Shown piece after piece: positions 30,885 through 40,421 of a DNA stretch of 64,000 nt. The translations under genes were made by a program, and so were the position numbers. The notes beneath the pieces are model-generated. The model saw nothing but the letters and a program-made list of their open reading frames with translations, was not told the origin of the DNA and did not search any database. Position 1 is the first letter of the stretch. Each line of letters opens with the position of its first letter. Source of the stretch: Rhodobiaceae bacterium (GTDB taxonomy: Bacteria; Pseudomonadota; Alphaproteobacteria; Rhizobiales; Tepidamorphaceae); NCBI GenBank assembly GCA_020637895.1, contig JACKJP010000003.1, positions 186,001 to 250,000 on the forward strand, read 5' to 3'.

Positions 30885-33413
30885 ATGCGGCCGGCGCAGT
30901 TCAGCAGAAGGCGAGGCGTCTTGACGGCCAACGAGCGTAAGCAGTCGCCCTATGCGGGGGGTATCAGCAGGGTCATTCTGCTGGCGCTGGCGATCATCGG
31001 TATCTCGGCCTTTGTCGCATCGCTCGATGCGCCAGCTGCGCGCCCCTATCTGCTTGGTTTCGTTGCTTTTCTGAGTGTCATCGGTATCTTCACGCTGTTC
31101 GCGCTGGCACTCGGCGTGCTGCGGTTCGGCGGTGGCCGCAACACTGTCGATGAGGGGCCGGCGGACACCTATCTGACAGCGAGCGCCGATGGCGCGCTGA
31201 TGACTGACCGGATCGGCCGCATTCTCTATGCCAATCCGGCCTACCTCGCGATGACGGGAACCGGGCCTGACGAAACGGCCAAATCCCTGGAGCGCGTGTT
31301 CGCAGCAGATCCCGCGGCATCCGAAGTCATCCACAGGCTCATGAAGACAGCTGGATCGGGCGCAGTCGCGCAGGAGGATTTCCGCGTTCAGGCGATGCCC
31401 GGAGAACCCGGTGCGCGTTGGCTGCGCATTGAGGCGCAGCCCGCCGGACCCGGTAAGGACGGCACCGTTGCATGGCGTGTCAGCGATATAAGCCGCGACC
31501 GTGAAAGGCACGAATTCGCCTTTCAGGAGTTGCAGGACGCGATCGATTTTCTCGACCATGCGCCGGCGGGCTTCTTCTCCGCCGATCGGGCCGGCGCGCT
31601 GAAATACATCAATTCCACGCTCGCATCCTGGCTCAAGCGCGATATCGCCGAATTCGAGAGTGGTTCTCTGCGCCTGTCGGATATCCTTGCGGGCAACGGG
31701 GCCGCGCTGATCGAGCATTTGCCGGCCAGTCCGGGCCAGGTTGTCATCGAATCCTTCGACGTCGATCTGAAGGTGATCAACGGCCCGAGCGTGCCGGCGC
31801 GTATTGTCCACAAGGTTTCGTTTTCCGCCGATGGAACGGCCGGTGTTTCACGCAGCCTTGTGCTGATCGATCGCGCGGAGACCGGAGCCGATCCGTTGCG
31901 TGCCGCGGAGATGCGTTTTGCCCGGTTCTTCAACAATGCGCCGCTTGCCATCGCGACCTTGAATGCCGATGGCGGCATCGGACGCGCCAATGCGACCTTC
32001 CTGAAGCTGCTGGGTGGCGACCCCACGGGCAGGCCGCGTGCGATAACCGATACCGTTGCCGAGAAGGACCGCGCCCGGCTGGAAGCACTGATCTCGGCGG
32101 CGGAAGCGGGCAGTGGCGGTGAGCTGGATTCGGCGGAACTGGCACTGGCCGACGACCCGGAACGGATTGCCCGGTTCTTCGTCTCGCCGGTGTCCGACGG
32201 CGATGGGGAATCGGCGATCGTCTATGCGATCGATGTGTCCGAGCAAAAGACGTTGGAAGTGCAGTTTGCGCAAAGCCAGAAGATGCAGGCGGTCGGCGAG
32301 CTTGCCGGCGGCATCGCGCACGACTTCAACAATGTCCTGACCGCCATCATCGGATTTTCCGATCTTCTGCTGGCCAACCACCGGCCGACCGACCCGTCTT
32401 TCGACGACATCATGAACATCAAGCAGAACGCCAACCGCGCCGCCGGGCTGGTGCGGCAGCTGCTTGCGTTCTCGCGGCGGCAGACGCTGCGTCCGCAGGT
32501 GCTCAAGCTCTATTCGGTGATCTCCGAGCTTCAGGTGCTGCTGAACCGGCTTCTGGGCGAGAAGGTCGAACTGAAGCTGAAACCCGCAAACGACCTTTGG
32601 CTCGTCAAGGCGGATCACAACCAGTTCGAGCAGGTCATCATGAATCTCGTCGTCAATGCGCGCGATGCAATGCCCGATGGCGGCAGCGTGACGATATCCC
32701 TGGCCAACGTGCCGGCCGCCGATATCGAGCAGATGGGCCGGCGCGAGATTCCCCGGGAGGATTTCGTGCAGATCTCGGTTGCCGATACGGGTATCGGCAT
32801 GACGCCTGACATTCTGGCCAAGATTTTCGATCCGTTCTTTTCCACAAAAGAAGTGGGCAAGGGGACCGGGCTTGGCCTGTCCACCGTCTATGGCATCGTC
32901 AAACAGACCGGCGGGTTCATCTATGCCGACTCCACACCCGGCAAAGGCACGACGTTCAACATCTATCTGCCCCGTCATATCGCCGCGCCCGCTGAGGCGG
33001 AAAAGACCGAAAGCGCGCCCAAGCCGGCGGCGCGCGATCTGACGGGCGAGGGTACGATCCTGCTTGTGGAAGACGAAGACGCGGTGCGCGCCTTCGGGGC
33101 AAGAGCGCTGGCATCTCGCGGCTATACCGTGCTGGAGGCGGCCACAGGTGCCGAGGCGCTGGAGGTCATGGCCAGTCAGGGCGACAGCGTCGATCTCATC
33201 GTATCCGACGTCATCATGCCGGAGATGGACGGTCCGACGCTGATCAACGAATTGCGCAAGAAGCGGCCCGATCTCAGGGTCATCTTCGTCTCAGGCTATG
33301 CGGAAGAGGAATTTGCCCGCAACCTTGCCGAGAACGAACAGTTCGACTTCCTGCCCAAGCCGTTCACGCTCAAGCAGCTTGCCGAAACGGTGAAAGAAGC
33401 TCTGGAAAAATAA
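30885..33413 (+). CDS. cckA: cell-cycle hybrid histidine kinase CckA
   Basis: The protein is 842 aa from the ATG at 30885, or 830 aa from a TTG at 30921 that has GGCGAGG upstream and looks more natural (TANERKQSPYAGG). It has two transmembrane helices at about 27-75, PAS regions at about 95-200, 215-330 and 340-450, and a HisKA with AGGIAHDFNNVLTAIIGF (His at about 479). A HATPase follows (NLVVNARDAMPDGG, ADTGIGM, GTGLGLSTVYGI), then a C-terminal receiver with LLVEDED and phospho-acceptor Asp at about 775 (DVIMPEMDG). CckA phosphorylates ChpT and through it CtrA, the likely regulator of the boxes found ahead of flagellar operons here. Confidence 0.92.
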   Translation: MRPAQFSRRRGVLTANERKQSPYAGGISRVILLALAIIGISAFVASLDAPAARPYLLGFVAFLSVIGIFTLFALALGVLRFGGGRNTVDEGPADTYLTASADGALMTDRIGRILYANPAYLAMTGTGPDETAKSLERVFAADPAASEVIHRLMKTAGSGAVAQEDFRVQAMPGEPGARWLRIEAQPAGPGKDGTVAWRVSDISRDRERHEFAFQELQDAIDFLDHAPAGFFSADRAGALKYINSTLASWLKRDIAEFESGSLRLSDILAGNGAALIEHLPASPGQVVIESFDVDLKVINGPSVPARIVHKVSFSADGTAGVSRSLVLIDRAETGADPLRAAEMRFARFFNNAPLAIATLNADGGIGRANATFLKLLGGDPTGRPRAITDTVAEKDRARLEALISAAEAGSGGELDSAELALADDPERIARFFVSPVSDGDGESAIVYAIDVSEQKTLEVQFAQSQKMQAVGELAGGIAHDFNNVLTAIIGFSDLLLANHRPTDPSFDDIMNIKQNANRAAGLVRQLLAFSRRQTLRPQVLKLYSVISELQVLLNRLLGEKVELKLKPANDLWLVKADHNQFEQVIMNLVVNARDAMPDGGSVTISLANVPAADIEQMGRREIPREDFVQISVADTGIGMTPDILAKIFDPFFSTKEVGKGTGLGLSTVYGIVKQTGGFIYADSTPGKGTTFNIYLPRHIAAPAEAEKTESAPKPAARDLTGEGTILLVEDEDAVRAFGARALASRGYTVLEAATGAEALEVMASQGDSVDLIVSDVIMPEMDGPTLINELRKKRPDLRVIFVSGYAEEEFARNLAENEQFDFLPKPFTLKQLAETVKEALEK

Positions 33414-33428
33414 ATCCGAAGCCTTTTT

Positions 33429-33443
33429 GTTCTCTTCTTGTTC
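33429..33443 (+). promoter_or_regulatory. LexA (SOS) box of recA
   Basis: GTTC-TCTTCTT-GTTC is an exact match to the alphaproteobacterial direct-repeat SOS box GTTC-N7-GTTC. A following TATGAGAAC also makes an overlapping GTTC/GAAC inverted repeat. The site is about 185 bases ahead of recA. Confidence 0.8.
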
Positions 33444-33625
33444 TATGAGAACATTTCGTGTACATAAAACCTCATCGCCGATATGCGGGCCCGGAAATAC
33501 GGGCTGGCCGGCAGAGCGGACAGGCATTGCATCAGGCTTGGCGGGATCCGATCCGCTCCGGATTACCATGGCCCCGGACGCATTGGCGGCGGTGGGCCGG
33601 TTTGGGATAAGGTGAGGATAGAATC

Positions 33626-34717
33626 ATGACGCAATCATCGCTTCGCCTGGTCGAAGGGGGATCTATGGACAAGTCAAAAGCGCTGGAAGCCGCTCTCGGG
33701 CAGATCGAGCGCCATTTCGGCAAAGGCTCGATCATGCGGCTCGGTCAGGACCAGGTGGTTCCTGTCAGCGCCATTTCAACCGGCTCGCTCGGGCTCGATA
33801 TCGCGCTCGGTATCGGCGGCCTTCCGCGCGGCAGGATTGTCGAAATCTATGGACCGGAATCGTCGGGCAAGACGACGCTGGCGCTGCACACTGTGGCGGA
33901 AGCGCAGAAGGCCGGCGGCATCTGTGCGTTCGTCGATGCCGAGCATGCGCTGGATCCGTCCTATGCCCGCAAGCTGGGGGTCGATGTCGACAATCTGCTG
34001 ATCTCGCAGCCCGATACCGGCGAACAGGCGCTGGAGATTACCGATACGCTGGTGCGCTCGGGTGCCATCGACGTGCTGGTCGTCGATTCGGTCGCCGCGC
34101 TGACGCCGCGGGCCGAAATCGAAGGCGAGATGGGCGACCAGCTGCCCGGCCTCCAGGCACGACTTATGAGCCAGGCGCTGCGCAAGCTTACCGCGTCGAT
34201 CTCGCGTTCCAACTGCATGGTCATTTTCATCAACCAGATCCGCATGAAGATCGGCGTGATGTTCGGCTCTCCGGAGACGACGACCGGCGGCAATGCGCTC
34301 AAATTCTATGCGTCCGTCCGGCTCGATATCCGCCGCATCGGCGCGATCAAGGAACGCGACGAGGTCGTCGGCAACCAGACGCGCGTGAAGGTCGTCAAGA
34401 ACAAGGTGGCGCCGCCGTTCCGACAGGTCGAGTTCGACATCATGTATGGCGAGGGCGTCTCCAAGCTCGGCGAACTGGTCGATCTCGGCGTGAAGGCCGG
34501 TATTGTCGAGAAATCCGGCGCCTGGTTTTCCTATGACAGCCAGCGGCTCGGGCAGGGCAGGGAGAATGCCAAGCTGTTCCTGAAGGACAATCCGGAAGTT
34601 GCCTTGCAGATCGAAAGGCAGGTTCGCGAGAATGCCGGCATTCTTTCCAGCGCGCTTGAGGGCGGTCATCCCGGCGATGACGATGCAATGGATGGCGGCG
34701 ACGCGATGGAAGCCTGA
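33626..34717 (+). CDS. recA: recombinase RecA
   Basis: The protein is 363 aa. Walker A is GPESSGKT at residues 76-83. Also present are the RecA signature ALKFYASVRLDIRRIGAIK and an acidic C-terminus (PGDDDAMDGGDAMEA). It pairs homologous strands and triggers LexA self-cleavage. Start 33626 gives MTQSSLRLVEGGSMDKSKAL; an ATG at 33665 (MDKSKAL) is an alternative. The SOS box upstream implies damage induction. Confidence 0.97.
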   Translation: MTQSSLRLVEGGSMDKSKALEAALGQIERHFGKGSIMRLGQDQVVPVSAISTGSLGLDIALGIGGLPRGRIVEIYGPESSGKTTLALHTVAEAQKAGGICAFVDAEHALDPSYARKLGVDVDNLLISQPDTGEQALEITDTLVRSGAIDVLVVDSVAALTPRAEIEGEMGDQLPGLQARLMSQALRKLTASISRSNCMVIFINQIRMKIGVMFGSPETTTGGNALKFYASVRLDIRRIGAIKERDEVVGNQTRVKVVKNKVAPPFRQVEFDIMYGEGVSKLGELVDLGVKAGIVEKSGAWFSYDSQRLGQGRENAKLFLKDNPEVALQIERQVRENAGILSSALEGGHPGDDDAMDGGDAMEA

Positions 34718-34753
34718 GCAGGCCGCATTCCGACGTTACAATTCCTGGGCGTG

Positions 34754-34793
34754 GAAAGCCCCGTCATCCAGGCGATGGCGGGGCTTCGTCTTT
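34754..34793 (+). terminator. recA terminator
   Basis: GAAAGCCCCGTCATC and GATGGCGGGGCTTCGTCTTT form an interrupted GC-rich stem followed by a short T-run, 36 bases after the recA stop. Confidence 0.75.
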
Positions 34794-34815
34794 AGACAAT
34801 CGAAGGAGAGTTCCG

Positions 34816-35244
34816 ATGGAACAGCGTCTCAGTCTGGTCACGCTCGGCGTTGCAGATCTGGACCGCGCTGCAGCCTTTTATGAAGGCGGGCTTGGCTGGA
34901 AGCGGGTTGCGGGGCCTGAAGGGGTCATCTTCTTCCAGCTTCCGGGGATGGGGCTTGCGCTTTGGGCCCGTGCGTCGCTGGCGGAAGACGCGCAGATTAC
35001 CGACGGCGGCGCTTCCTTCAGTGGCATGGCGCTCGCCTATAATGCCCGCGACAGGGACGAGGTCGATAGCGTATTGGCGGCGGCGCGCGCGGCGGGCGGC
35101 ACGATGACGAAGGCGCCGCACGAAGTCTTCTGGGGCGGCTATTCAGGCTATTTCACCGATCCCGACGGACATCTCTGGGAGGTTGCCCACAATCCGTTCT
35201 GGACGCTCGACGCAGAGGGAAGGGTCACAATCGCCGCCGCCTAG
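34816..35244 (+). CDS. VOC-superfamily (glyoxalase/bleomycin-resistance) protein
   Basis: The protein is 142 aa. It begins LSLVTLGVADLDRAAAFYE, the usual first VOC strand and helix, and ends with the second module FWGGYSGYFTDPDGHLWEVA. The Glu in WEVA and residues in the first strand are typical metal positions. The substrate cannot be predicted. It is a single gene between recA and alaS, with GGAG before the ATG. Confidence 0.85.
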   Translation: MEQRLSLVTLGVADLDRAAAFYEGGLGWKRVAGPEGVIFFQLPGMGLALWARASLAEDAQITDGGASFSGMALAYNARDRDEVDSVLAAARAAGGTMTKAPHEVFWGGYSGYFTDPDGHLWEVAHNPFWTLDAEGRVTIAAA

Positions 35245-35390
35245 CAGGCTGCGGCGTCGCGACAGGCCTCAAAGGCTTGATTTTCTGGACAATGGTCGGC
35301 CAAGAACGATAAACACTCAGCGCCGAAACATTTCGCCTGCATCATGCCGTCCACAAGTATGGCGGCGCGGGCAAGTCAGTCTGGAAGTAC

Positions 35391-38048
35391 ATGGCTAGCG
35401 TCAACGATATCCGCCGACAGTTCCTCGATTATTTTGCCTCTGCCGGTCACAGGATCGTGCCGTCGAGTCCGCTCGTGCCGCGCAACGATCCGACATTGAT
35501 GTTTACCAATGCCGGGATGGTCCAGTTCAAGAACGTTTTCACCGGCGCCGAACATCGCGACTATAATCGCGCCACGACGTCTCAGAAATGCGTTCGCGCG
35601 GGCGGCAAGCACAACGATCTCGACAATGTCGGCTATACGGCGCGCCACCACACCTTCTTTGAAATGCTGGGCAATTTTTCGTTCGGCGACTATTTCAAGG
35701 AAACGGCGATCGAACTGGCGTGGAAGCTCGTCACGAAGGAATACGGGCTGGATGCGAAGCGGCTTCTGGTCACCGTCTATCATGAAGACGACGAGGCATT
35801 CGACCTTTGGAAAAAGATCGCCGGCCTGCCTGACGAAAAGATCATCCGGATTGCGTCATCGGACAATTTCTGGGCGATGGGCGATACCGGCCCGTGCGGT
35901 CCGTGCTCGGAGATCTTCTTTGACCATGGCGATCATATCCCTGGTGGCCCTCCCGGTTCACCGGATGAGGACGGCGACCGGTTCATCGAGATATGGAATC
36001 TCGTGTTCATGCAGTTCGACCAGCTCGGGCCGGACAACCGGATCAATTTGCCACGTCCATCCATCGACACGGGCATGGGGCTTGAGCGCATATCCGCCGT
36101 CCTCCAGGGCACGCATGACAATTATGAAACGGATCTGTTCCGCAAGCTGATCGCCGCGTCCGTCCAGGCGACGGGCAAACCCGCGGAAGGCGTTGCCAAG
36201 CCCAGCCACAGGGTGATCGCCGATCATCTGCGCGCGTCGTCATTCCTCATCGCGGACGGCGTCCTGCCGTCCAATGAGGGGCGCGGCTATGTTCTCAGGC
36301 GCATCATGCGCCGCGCCATGCGCCATGCAGAACTGCTGGGCGCATCGGAACCGCTGATGTGGCGGCTGGTGCCGACGCTCGTTGCCGAGATGGGGCAGGC
36401 CTATCCGGAACTCGTCCACGCCAAGGATCTGATCACCGAAACGTTGAAACTTGAGGAAACCCGCTTCCGCAAGACGCTGGTGCGCGGCCTTTCGCTGCTG
36501 AACGAGGCGACGGAAACGCTGGGCAAGGGCGATACGCTGGACGGCGAGACGGCTTTCAAGCTCTACGATACCTACGGGTTCCCTCTCGATCTGACGCAGG
36601 ACGCGCTGAAGAGCCGCGGTATCGGTGTCGATCTGGGCGGCTTCACCGATGCGATGGACCGTCAGCGTGCCGAAGCGCGGAAGGCGTGGGCTGGCTCGGG
36701 AGAAGCTGCAACCGAGACCATCTGGTTTTCCCTGCGTGACAAGGCGGGCGCCACCGAATTCCTCGGTTATGACACCGAAGAGGCGGAAGGGATCGTCAAG
36801 GCACTGGTCCAGGACGGCAAGCCCGCCGCGGTACTGAAGGCGGGACAAACCGGCCAGATCATCCTCAATCAGACACCCTTCTACGCTGAATCGGGCGGTC
36901 AGACCGGCGACACCGGTGCGATGCGCGGCGAAGGTCTGCGCGTACGTGTGACCGATACGCAGAAGCGCGCCGGCGACCTCTGGGTACATCAGGTCAGCGT
37001 CGAGGAAGGCGAGGTCGGCGAAGGCATGGCGCTGACGCTGACTGTCGATCATGGGCGCAGGGGGCTGATCCGCGCCAATCATTCGGCAACACATCTCCTG
37101 CATCAGGCCCTGCGCGAGGTGCTGGGCACCCATGTTGCGCAGAAGGGATCGCTTGTCGCACCGGACAGGCTGCGGTTCGACTTTTCCCACCCCAAACCAG
37201 TCGATGCTGCCGAAGCGGCCGAGATCGAGCGCCGCGCCAACGCTGCCGTGATCGACAACAGCGAAGTCACGACGCGCCTGATGGGTGTCGACGAGGCAAT
37301 CGAAATGGGGGCGATGGCGCTTTTCGGCGAGAAGTACGGTGACGAGGTACGAGTCGTGGCCATGGGGCCGGTTGCGGGCAACCGGTCATGGTCGATCGAA
37401 CTCTGCGGTGGCACGCATGTCAGGCGAACAGGCGATATCGGGCCGGTAGCGGTTGTTTCCGAAGGCTCCGTCTCGTCGGGTGTACGCCGGATCGAGGCGC
37501 TGACGGGCGAGGCGGCTCGCGCCTATCTTGCCGGTCAGGATCAGACGCTCAAGGCCGTCGCCGCGCGATTGAAGGCCCCGGTGGAAGAGGTGGAGGCGCG
37601 TGTCGAGGCGCTGGTCGAGGAGCGCCGGCGGCTCGAGCGGGAACTGGCCGATGCAAAGCGCAAGCTGGCGCTGTCGGGCGGCGGCGAGAAGGCGAACGAA
37701 AAGACCGAGACGCGACAGATCGCCGGGATCACGCTGCTGCCGCGCGTCCTTGAAGGGGTCGAGGCCAAGGATCTGCGCGGCATTGCGGATGACGCCAAGA
37801 AGCAGATCGGTTCCGGCGTGGTCGCCTTTGTCGCGGTGAACGACGGCAAGGCGTCGCTGGTCGTCGGCGTTACAGACGACCTGAAGGAAAAGATCAGCGC
37901 CGTCGATCTGGTGCGCGCCGGCGCGGACGCGCTTGGTGGCAAGGGCGGCGGCGGCAGGCCGGATATGGCGCAGGCAGGTGGCCCGGATGGCGCGAATGCC
38001 GAAAAGGCGATCGAGGCAATCGCCGAGGCCATCGGCGGGGCGGCTTGA
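35391..38048 (+). CDS. alaS: alanine--tRNA ligase
   Basis: The protein is 885 aa. The class II core opens MASVNDIRRQFLDYFASAGH and has VPRNDPTLMFTNAGMVQFKN, the editing-domain HSATHLLHQ zinc motif and the later CGGTH, and a C-terminal region ending GGGRPDMAQAGG with the typical Gly-rich C-Ala domain. The gene precedes the ion channel gene, with overlapping stop and start. Confidence 0.97.
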   Translation: MASVNDIRRQFLDYFASAGHRIVPSSPLVPRNDPTLMFTNAGMVQFKNVFTGAEHRDYNRATTSQKCVRAGGKHNDLDNVGYTARHHTFFEMLGNFSFGDYFKETAIELAWKLVTKEYGLDAKRLLVTVYHEDDEAFDLWKKIAGLPDEKIIRIASSDNFWAMGDTGPCGPCSEIFFDHGDHIPGGPPGSPDEDGDRFIEIWNLVFMQFDQLGPDNRINLPRPSIDTGMGLERISAVLQGTHDNYETDLFRKLIAASVQATGKPAEGVAKPSHRVIADHLRASSFLIADGVLPSNEGRGYVLRRIMRRAMRHAELLGASEPLMWRLVPTLVAEMGQAYPELVHAKDLITETLKLEETRFRKTLVRGLSLLNEATETLGKGDTLDGETAFKLYDTYGFPLDLTQDALKSRGIGVDLGGFTDAMDRQRAEARKAWAGSGEAATETIWFSLRDKAGATEFLGYDTEEAEGIVKALVQDGKPAAVLKAGQTGQIILNQTPFYAESGGQTGDTGAMRGEGLRVRVTDTQKRAGDLWVHQVSVEEGEVGEGMALTLTVDHGRRGLIRANHSATHLLHQALREVLGTHVAQKGSLVAPDRLRFDFSHPKPVDAAEAAEIERRANAAVIDNSEVTTRLMGVDEAIEMGAMALFGEKYGDEVRVVAMGPVAGNRSWSIELCGGTHVRRTGDIGPVAVVSEGSVSSGVRRIEALTGEAARAYLAGQDQTLKAVAARLKAPVEEVEARVEALVEERRRLERELADAKRKLALSGGGEKANEKTETRQIAGITLLPRVLEGVEAKDLRGIADDAKKQIGSGVVAFVAVNDGKASLVVGVTDDLKEKISAVDLVRAGADALGGKGGGGRPDMAQAGGPDGANAEKAIEAIAEAIGGAA

Positions 38049-39298
38049 ACGCCGCCAGGCAAAGATCGGAATGGGCGGGCCGCCGGCGGCGGCTCTACGA
38101 CATCCTTGAAGATCCGGCTGCAGGCGGCCATGCCAGCCGCCTTGTGGACGCTCTCCTCGTCATCCTGATCCTGCTCAACGTCGCCGCGGTGATGTTGGAA
38201 ACGATGCCCGAGGTGATGGCCGAATATGGCGTCGCACTCGGGCTTTTCGATATTTTTTCCGTTGTCGTTTTCACGATCGAATACGCCGCAAGGGCGTGGG
38301 TTTCCCCGGAAAGCCCGCTGCATCGCGGAATGTCGCCACGGCGCGCGCGGCTAACCCATGCGATAACACCGATGGCGATTATCGATTTTCTCGCGATTGC
38401 GCCGTCCTACCTGTCGCTGCTTGCCGCACTCCTGTTCCCCGGCACACAGCTGATCGACTTCAGGGTGCTGCGGATTCTCCGTCTGCTGCGCTTCTTCAAG
38501 CTTGTGCGCTATTCAAATGCGCTGCGCAGCCTGTTCAACGCTTTCCGCAATGAATGGCGCGCGCTTGCCGCCGCGCTCGTCGTCATGCTGACGTTGATGG
38601 TGAGCGTTGCCTCGCTGATGTATCTCGCCGAGCGTCGCGTGCAGCCAGAGTTTTTCGGCTCAATTCCGCAATCCATGTGGTGGGCGGTCGTCACGCTGAC
38701 GACGGTCGGTTATGGCGATGTGGTACCGGTTACTGCGCTTGGAAAGGTCATTGCGGCGGTCACGATGATCGGCGGCCTTGCCATGTTCGCATTGCCGGTC
38801 GGTATCATCGCGACAGCTTTTGCGCAGGAAGTGCACCGGCGCGAATTCATCGTTACCTGGGGCATGGTCGCGCGCGTGCCGCTGTTTGCCGAACTGAACG
38901 CCAGCGAAATCGCCGAAATCATGAAGTTGCTGGAAGCGGTGACGGTCGCCCCGGGCCAACGCATCGTCCATCGTGGGGACCGGGCAAGTTCGATGTATTT
39001 CATAGCCGAGGGCACGGTCAGCATCGATGTGGAATCTGGGCCCGTTACGCTGGAAAGCGGCGACTTTTTCGGTGAGATGGCACTGCTGACCAAGAGCCGG
39101 CGCATCGCCAGTGCCACGGCGGTCACGCGCTGCAATCTGCTGATGCTGAGCGCCGAGGATTTCAGTTCGCTCATGGAACGTTACGATAGCATTGCAAAGG
39201 CGGTGGAGGAGGTGGCGCGCGAGCGCCTCGCCGCCGATCGCGTCAAGCGGGGTGGCGATATCGTCGCATCCGAACTGGGTGGCGGCGAGGACGAATAA
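38045..39298 (+). CDS. voltage-gated-type K+ channel with C-terminal cyclic-nucleotide-binding domain
   Basis: The protein is 417 aa. Six transmembrane segments are visible. An S4-like voltage sensor RVLRILRLLRFFKLVR lies near residue 140-155. The pore loop selectivity filter TVGYGD is at 220-225, and a cyclic-nucleotide-binding fold runs from about 275 (PGQRIVHRGDRASSMYFIAEG; SGDFFGEMALL). MlotiK1-type channels are the nearest described relatives. The start is a TTG overlapping the alaS stop (TTGA), so translation may be coupled; no downstream start gives the complete N-terminus. Confidence 0.88.
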   Translation: MNAARQRSEWAGRRRRLYDILEDPAAGGHASRLVDALLVILILLNVAAVMLETMPEVMAEYGVALGLFDIFSVVVFTIEYAARAWVSPESPLHRGMSPRRARLTHAITPMAIIDFLAIAPSYLSLLAALLFPGTQLIDFRVLRILRLLRFFKLVRYSNALRSLFNAFRNEWRALAAALVVMLTLMVSVASLMYLAERRVQPEFFGSIPQSMWWAVVTLTTVGYGDVVPVTALGKVIAAVTMIGGLAMFALPVGIIATAFAQEVHRREFIVTWGMVARVPLFAELNASEIAEIMKLLEAVTVAPGQRIVHRGDRASSMYFIAEGTVSIDVESGPVTLESGDFFGEMALLTKSRRIASATAVTRCNLLMLSAEDFSSLMERYDSIAKAVEEVARERLAADRVKRGGDIVASELGGGEDE

Positions 39299-39343
39299 GC
39301 GCATCCGCGCGCCGGGCATTCGGCACATTCCGGGAGTTGGGCG

Positions 39344-39808
39344 ATGGACAAAATGAGGATCGAAAGCTGTGGCGCGGCGCGCATCGCCGGGATGGTCCAT
39401 CAGGGGCCCTATCTGGATATAAGCCGCACGTTCCAGAAGTTCCTCGACGCGCATGGCGGTGATGACGGGCTCGATCGATCGCGCGGGATGGTCGCCGTGT
39501 TCTTCGACGACCCCAAGACCACGCCAGCCAATGACCTTCGGTCGCTGGCCGGCATGTTTCTTCTTCCAGATGCGACGGCGCCGGAAAGCCTGGAAACTTG
39601 CGATTTTCCCGCCGGCCGCTACGCGGTTCTGACGCATGAAGGTCCCTATGACGGACTGGCCGCCGTCTATGAGTGGCTCTATGGCACCTGGCTGCCTGGC
39701 AGCGGTGAAAGCGCGCTGCCGCTTCCACCGTTCGAACGATACCTCAAGACCCCGCCCGATGCGGCTCCGGAAGGCTACGTTACCGAGGTCTATGTGGCGC
39801 TTAGCTGA
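39344..39808 (+). CDS. GyrI-like / AraC effector-binding domain protein
   Basis: The protein is 154 aa, a stand-alone GyrI-like domain: RIESCGAARIAGMVHQGPYL at the start, then RYAVLTHEGPYDGLAAVYEW and a C-terminal PEGYVTEVYVALS. Family members bind small hydrophobic molecules or DNA gyrase. No DNA-binding domain is attached. Its 3' end overlaps the convergent secreted protein gene by eight bases. Confidence 0.8.
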   Translation: MDKMRIESCGAARIAGMVHQGPYLDISRTFQKFLDAHGGDDGLDRSRGMVAVFFDDPKTTPANDLRSLAGMFLLPDATAPESLETCDFPAGRYAVLTHEGPYDGLAAVYEWLYGTWLPGSGESALPLPPFERYLKTPPDAAPEGYVTEVYVALS

Positions 39809-40319
39809 CCGGGGCGCAGGCCGGGGCGGCGCTGGGCACGAACGGAGCGTTGATGCGCAGGCGCGTTGCCGCGCGGGCGCCATAGCCATCATGCAGCGCT
39901 GTCAGAAGGAGCCTCGCGAGGCGGTCGAAATCCGGATTGAGCGGCATGTCGAAATCGATGCCGTAATTGGCGTCCGATACGCCGGTAGCAAACCCGAGGC
40001 GGCCCAGCGCGGCAACGCGGTCAGCAGGCAATCGGTACTGCTGCGCCGAGAAATAGCCGGACGCGGCTTCGCAATGTAGCTGCCGGTTGCCGTCATGGAA
40101 CAGGCACTGGACATAACCGTGCGGGTGCTCGGGTACAGACACCGAAAGGAAGCGATCTCTGCCTGCCACGGCGCGGTAGGCCATATGCGTCTTTTCCAGC
40201 TTCTCTATCAGCGGGCAGCGATACTCGGAAATCAAATCCTCGAGTGTCCCAGCCGAGGCGGTGCCGGCGGCGATCAGGAACGCGGCGGCGGCGGCCAACA
40301 GGCGAGATATCTGTCGCAT
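39801..40319 (-). CDS. secreted protein of unknown function
   Basis: The protein is 172 aa with a clear signal peptide (LLAAAAAFLIAAGTASA, cleavage near residue 23). The mature part has three cysteines and the segments YVQCLFHDGNRQLHCEAASG and FATGVSDANYGIDFDM. The latter pattern recurs in proteins annotated only as hypothetical or TY-Chap-like in related bacteria. The role is unknown. It overlaps the convergent GyrI-like gene. Confidence 0.65.
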   Translation of the reverse strand: MRQISRLLAAAAAFLIAAGTASAGTLEDLISEYRCPLIEKLEKTHMAYRAVAGRDRFLSVSVPEHPHGYVQCLFHDGNRQLHCEAASGYFSAQQYRLPADRVAALGRLGFATGVSDANYGIDFDMPLNPDFDRLARLLLTALHDGYGARAATRLRINAPFVPSAAPACAPVS

Positions 40320-40421
40320 GACACTGATTCCCCCTTCCCCTTCGGAAAGTGTCGGTCAATTGCCAAATTGATTCAATGTGCGCCGCAAAATGTCTGATTT
40401 TGCGCAGCAAATCCGCTTGTT

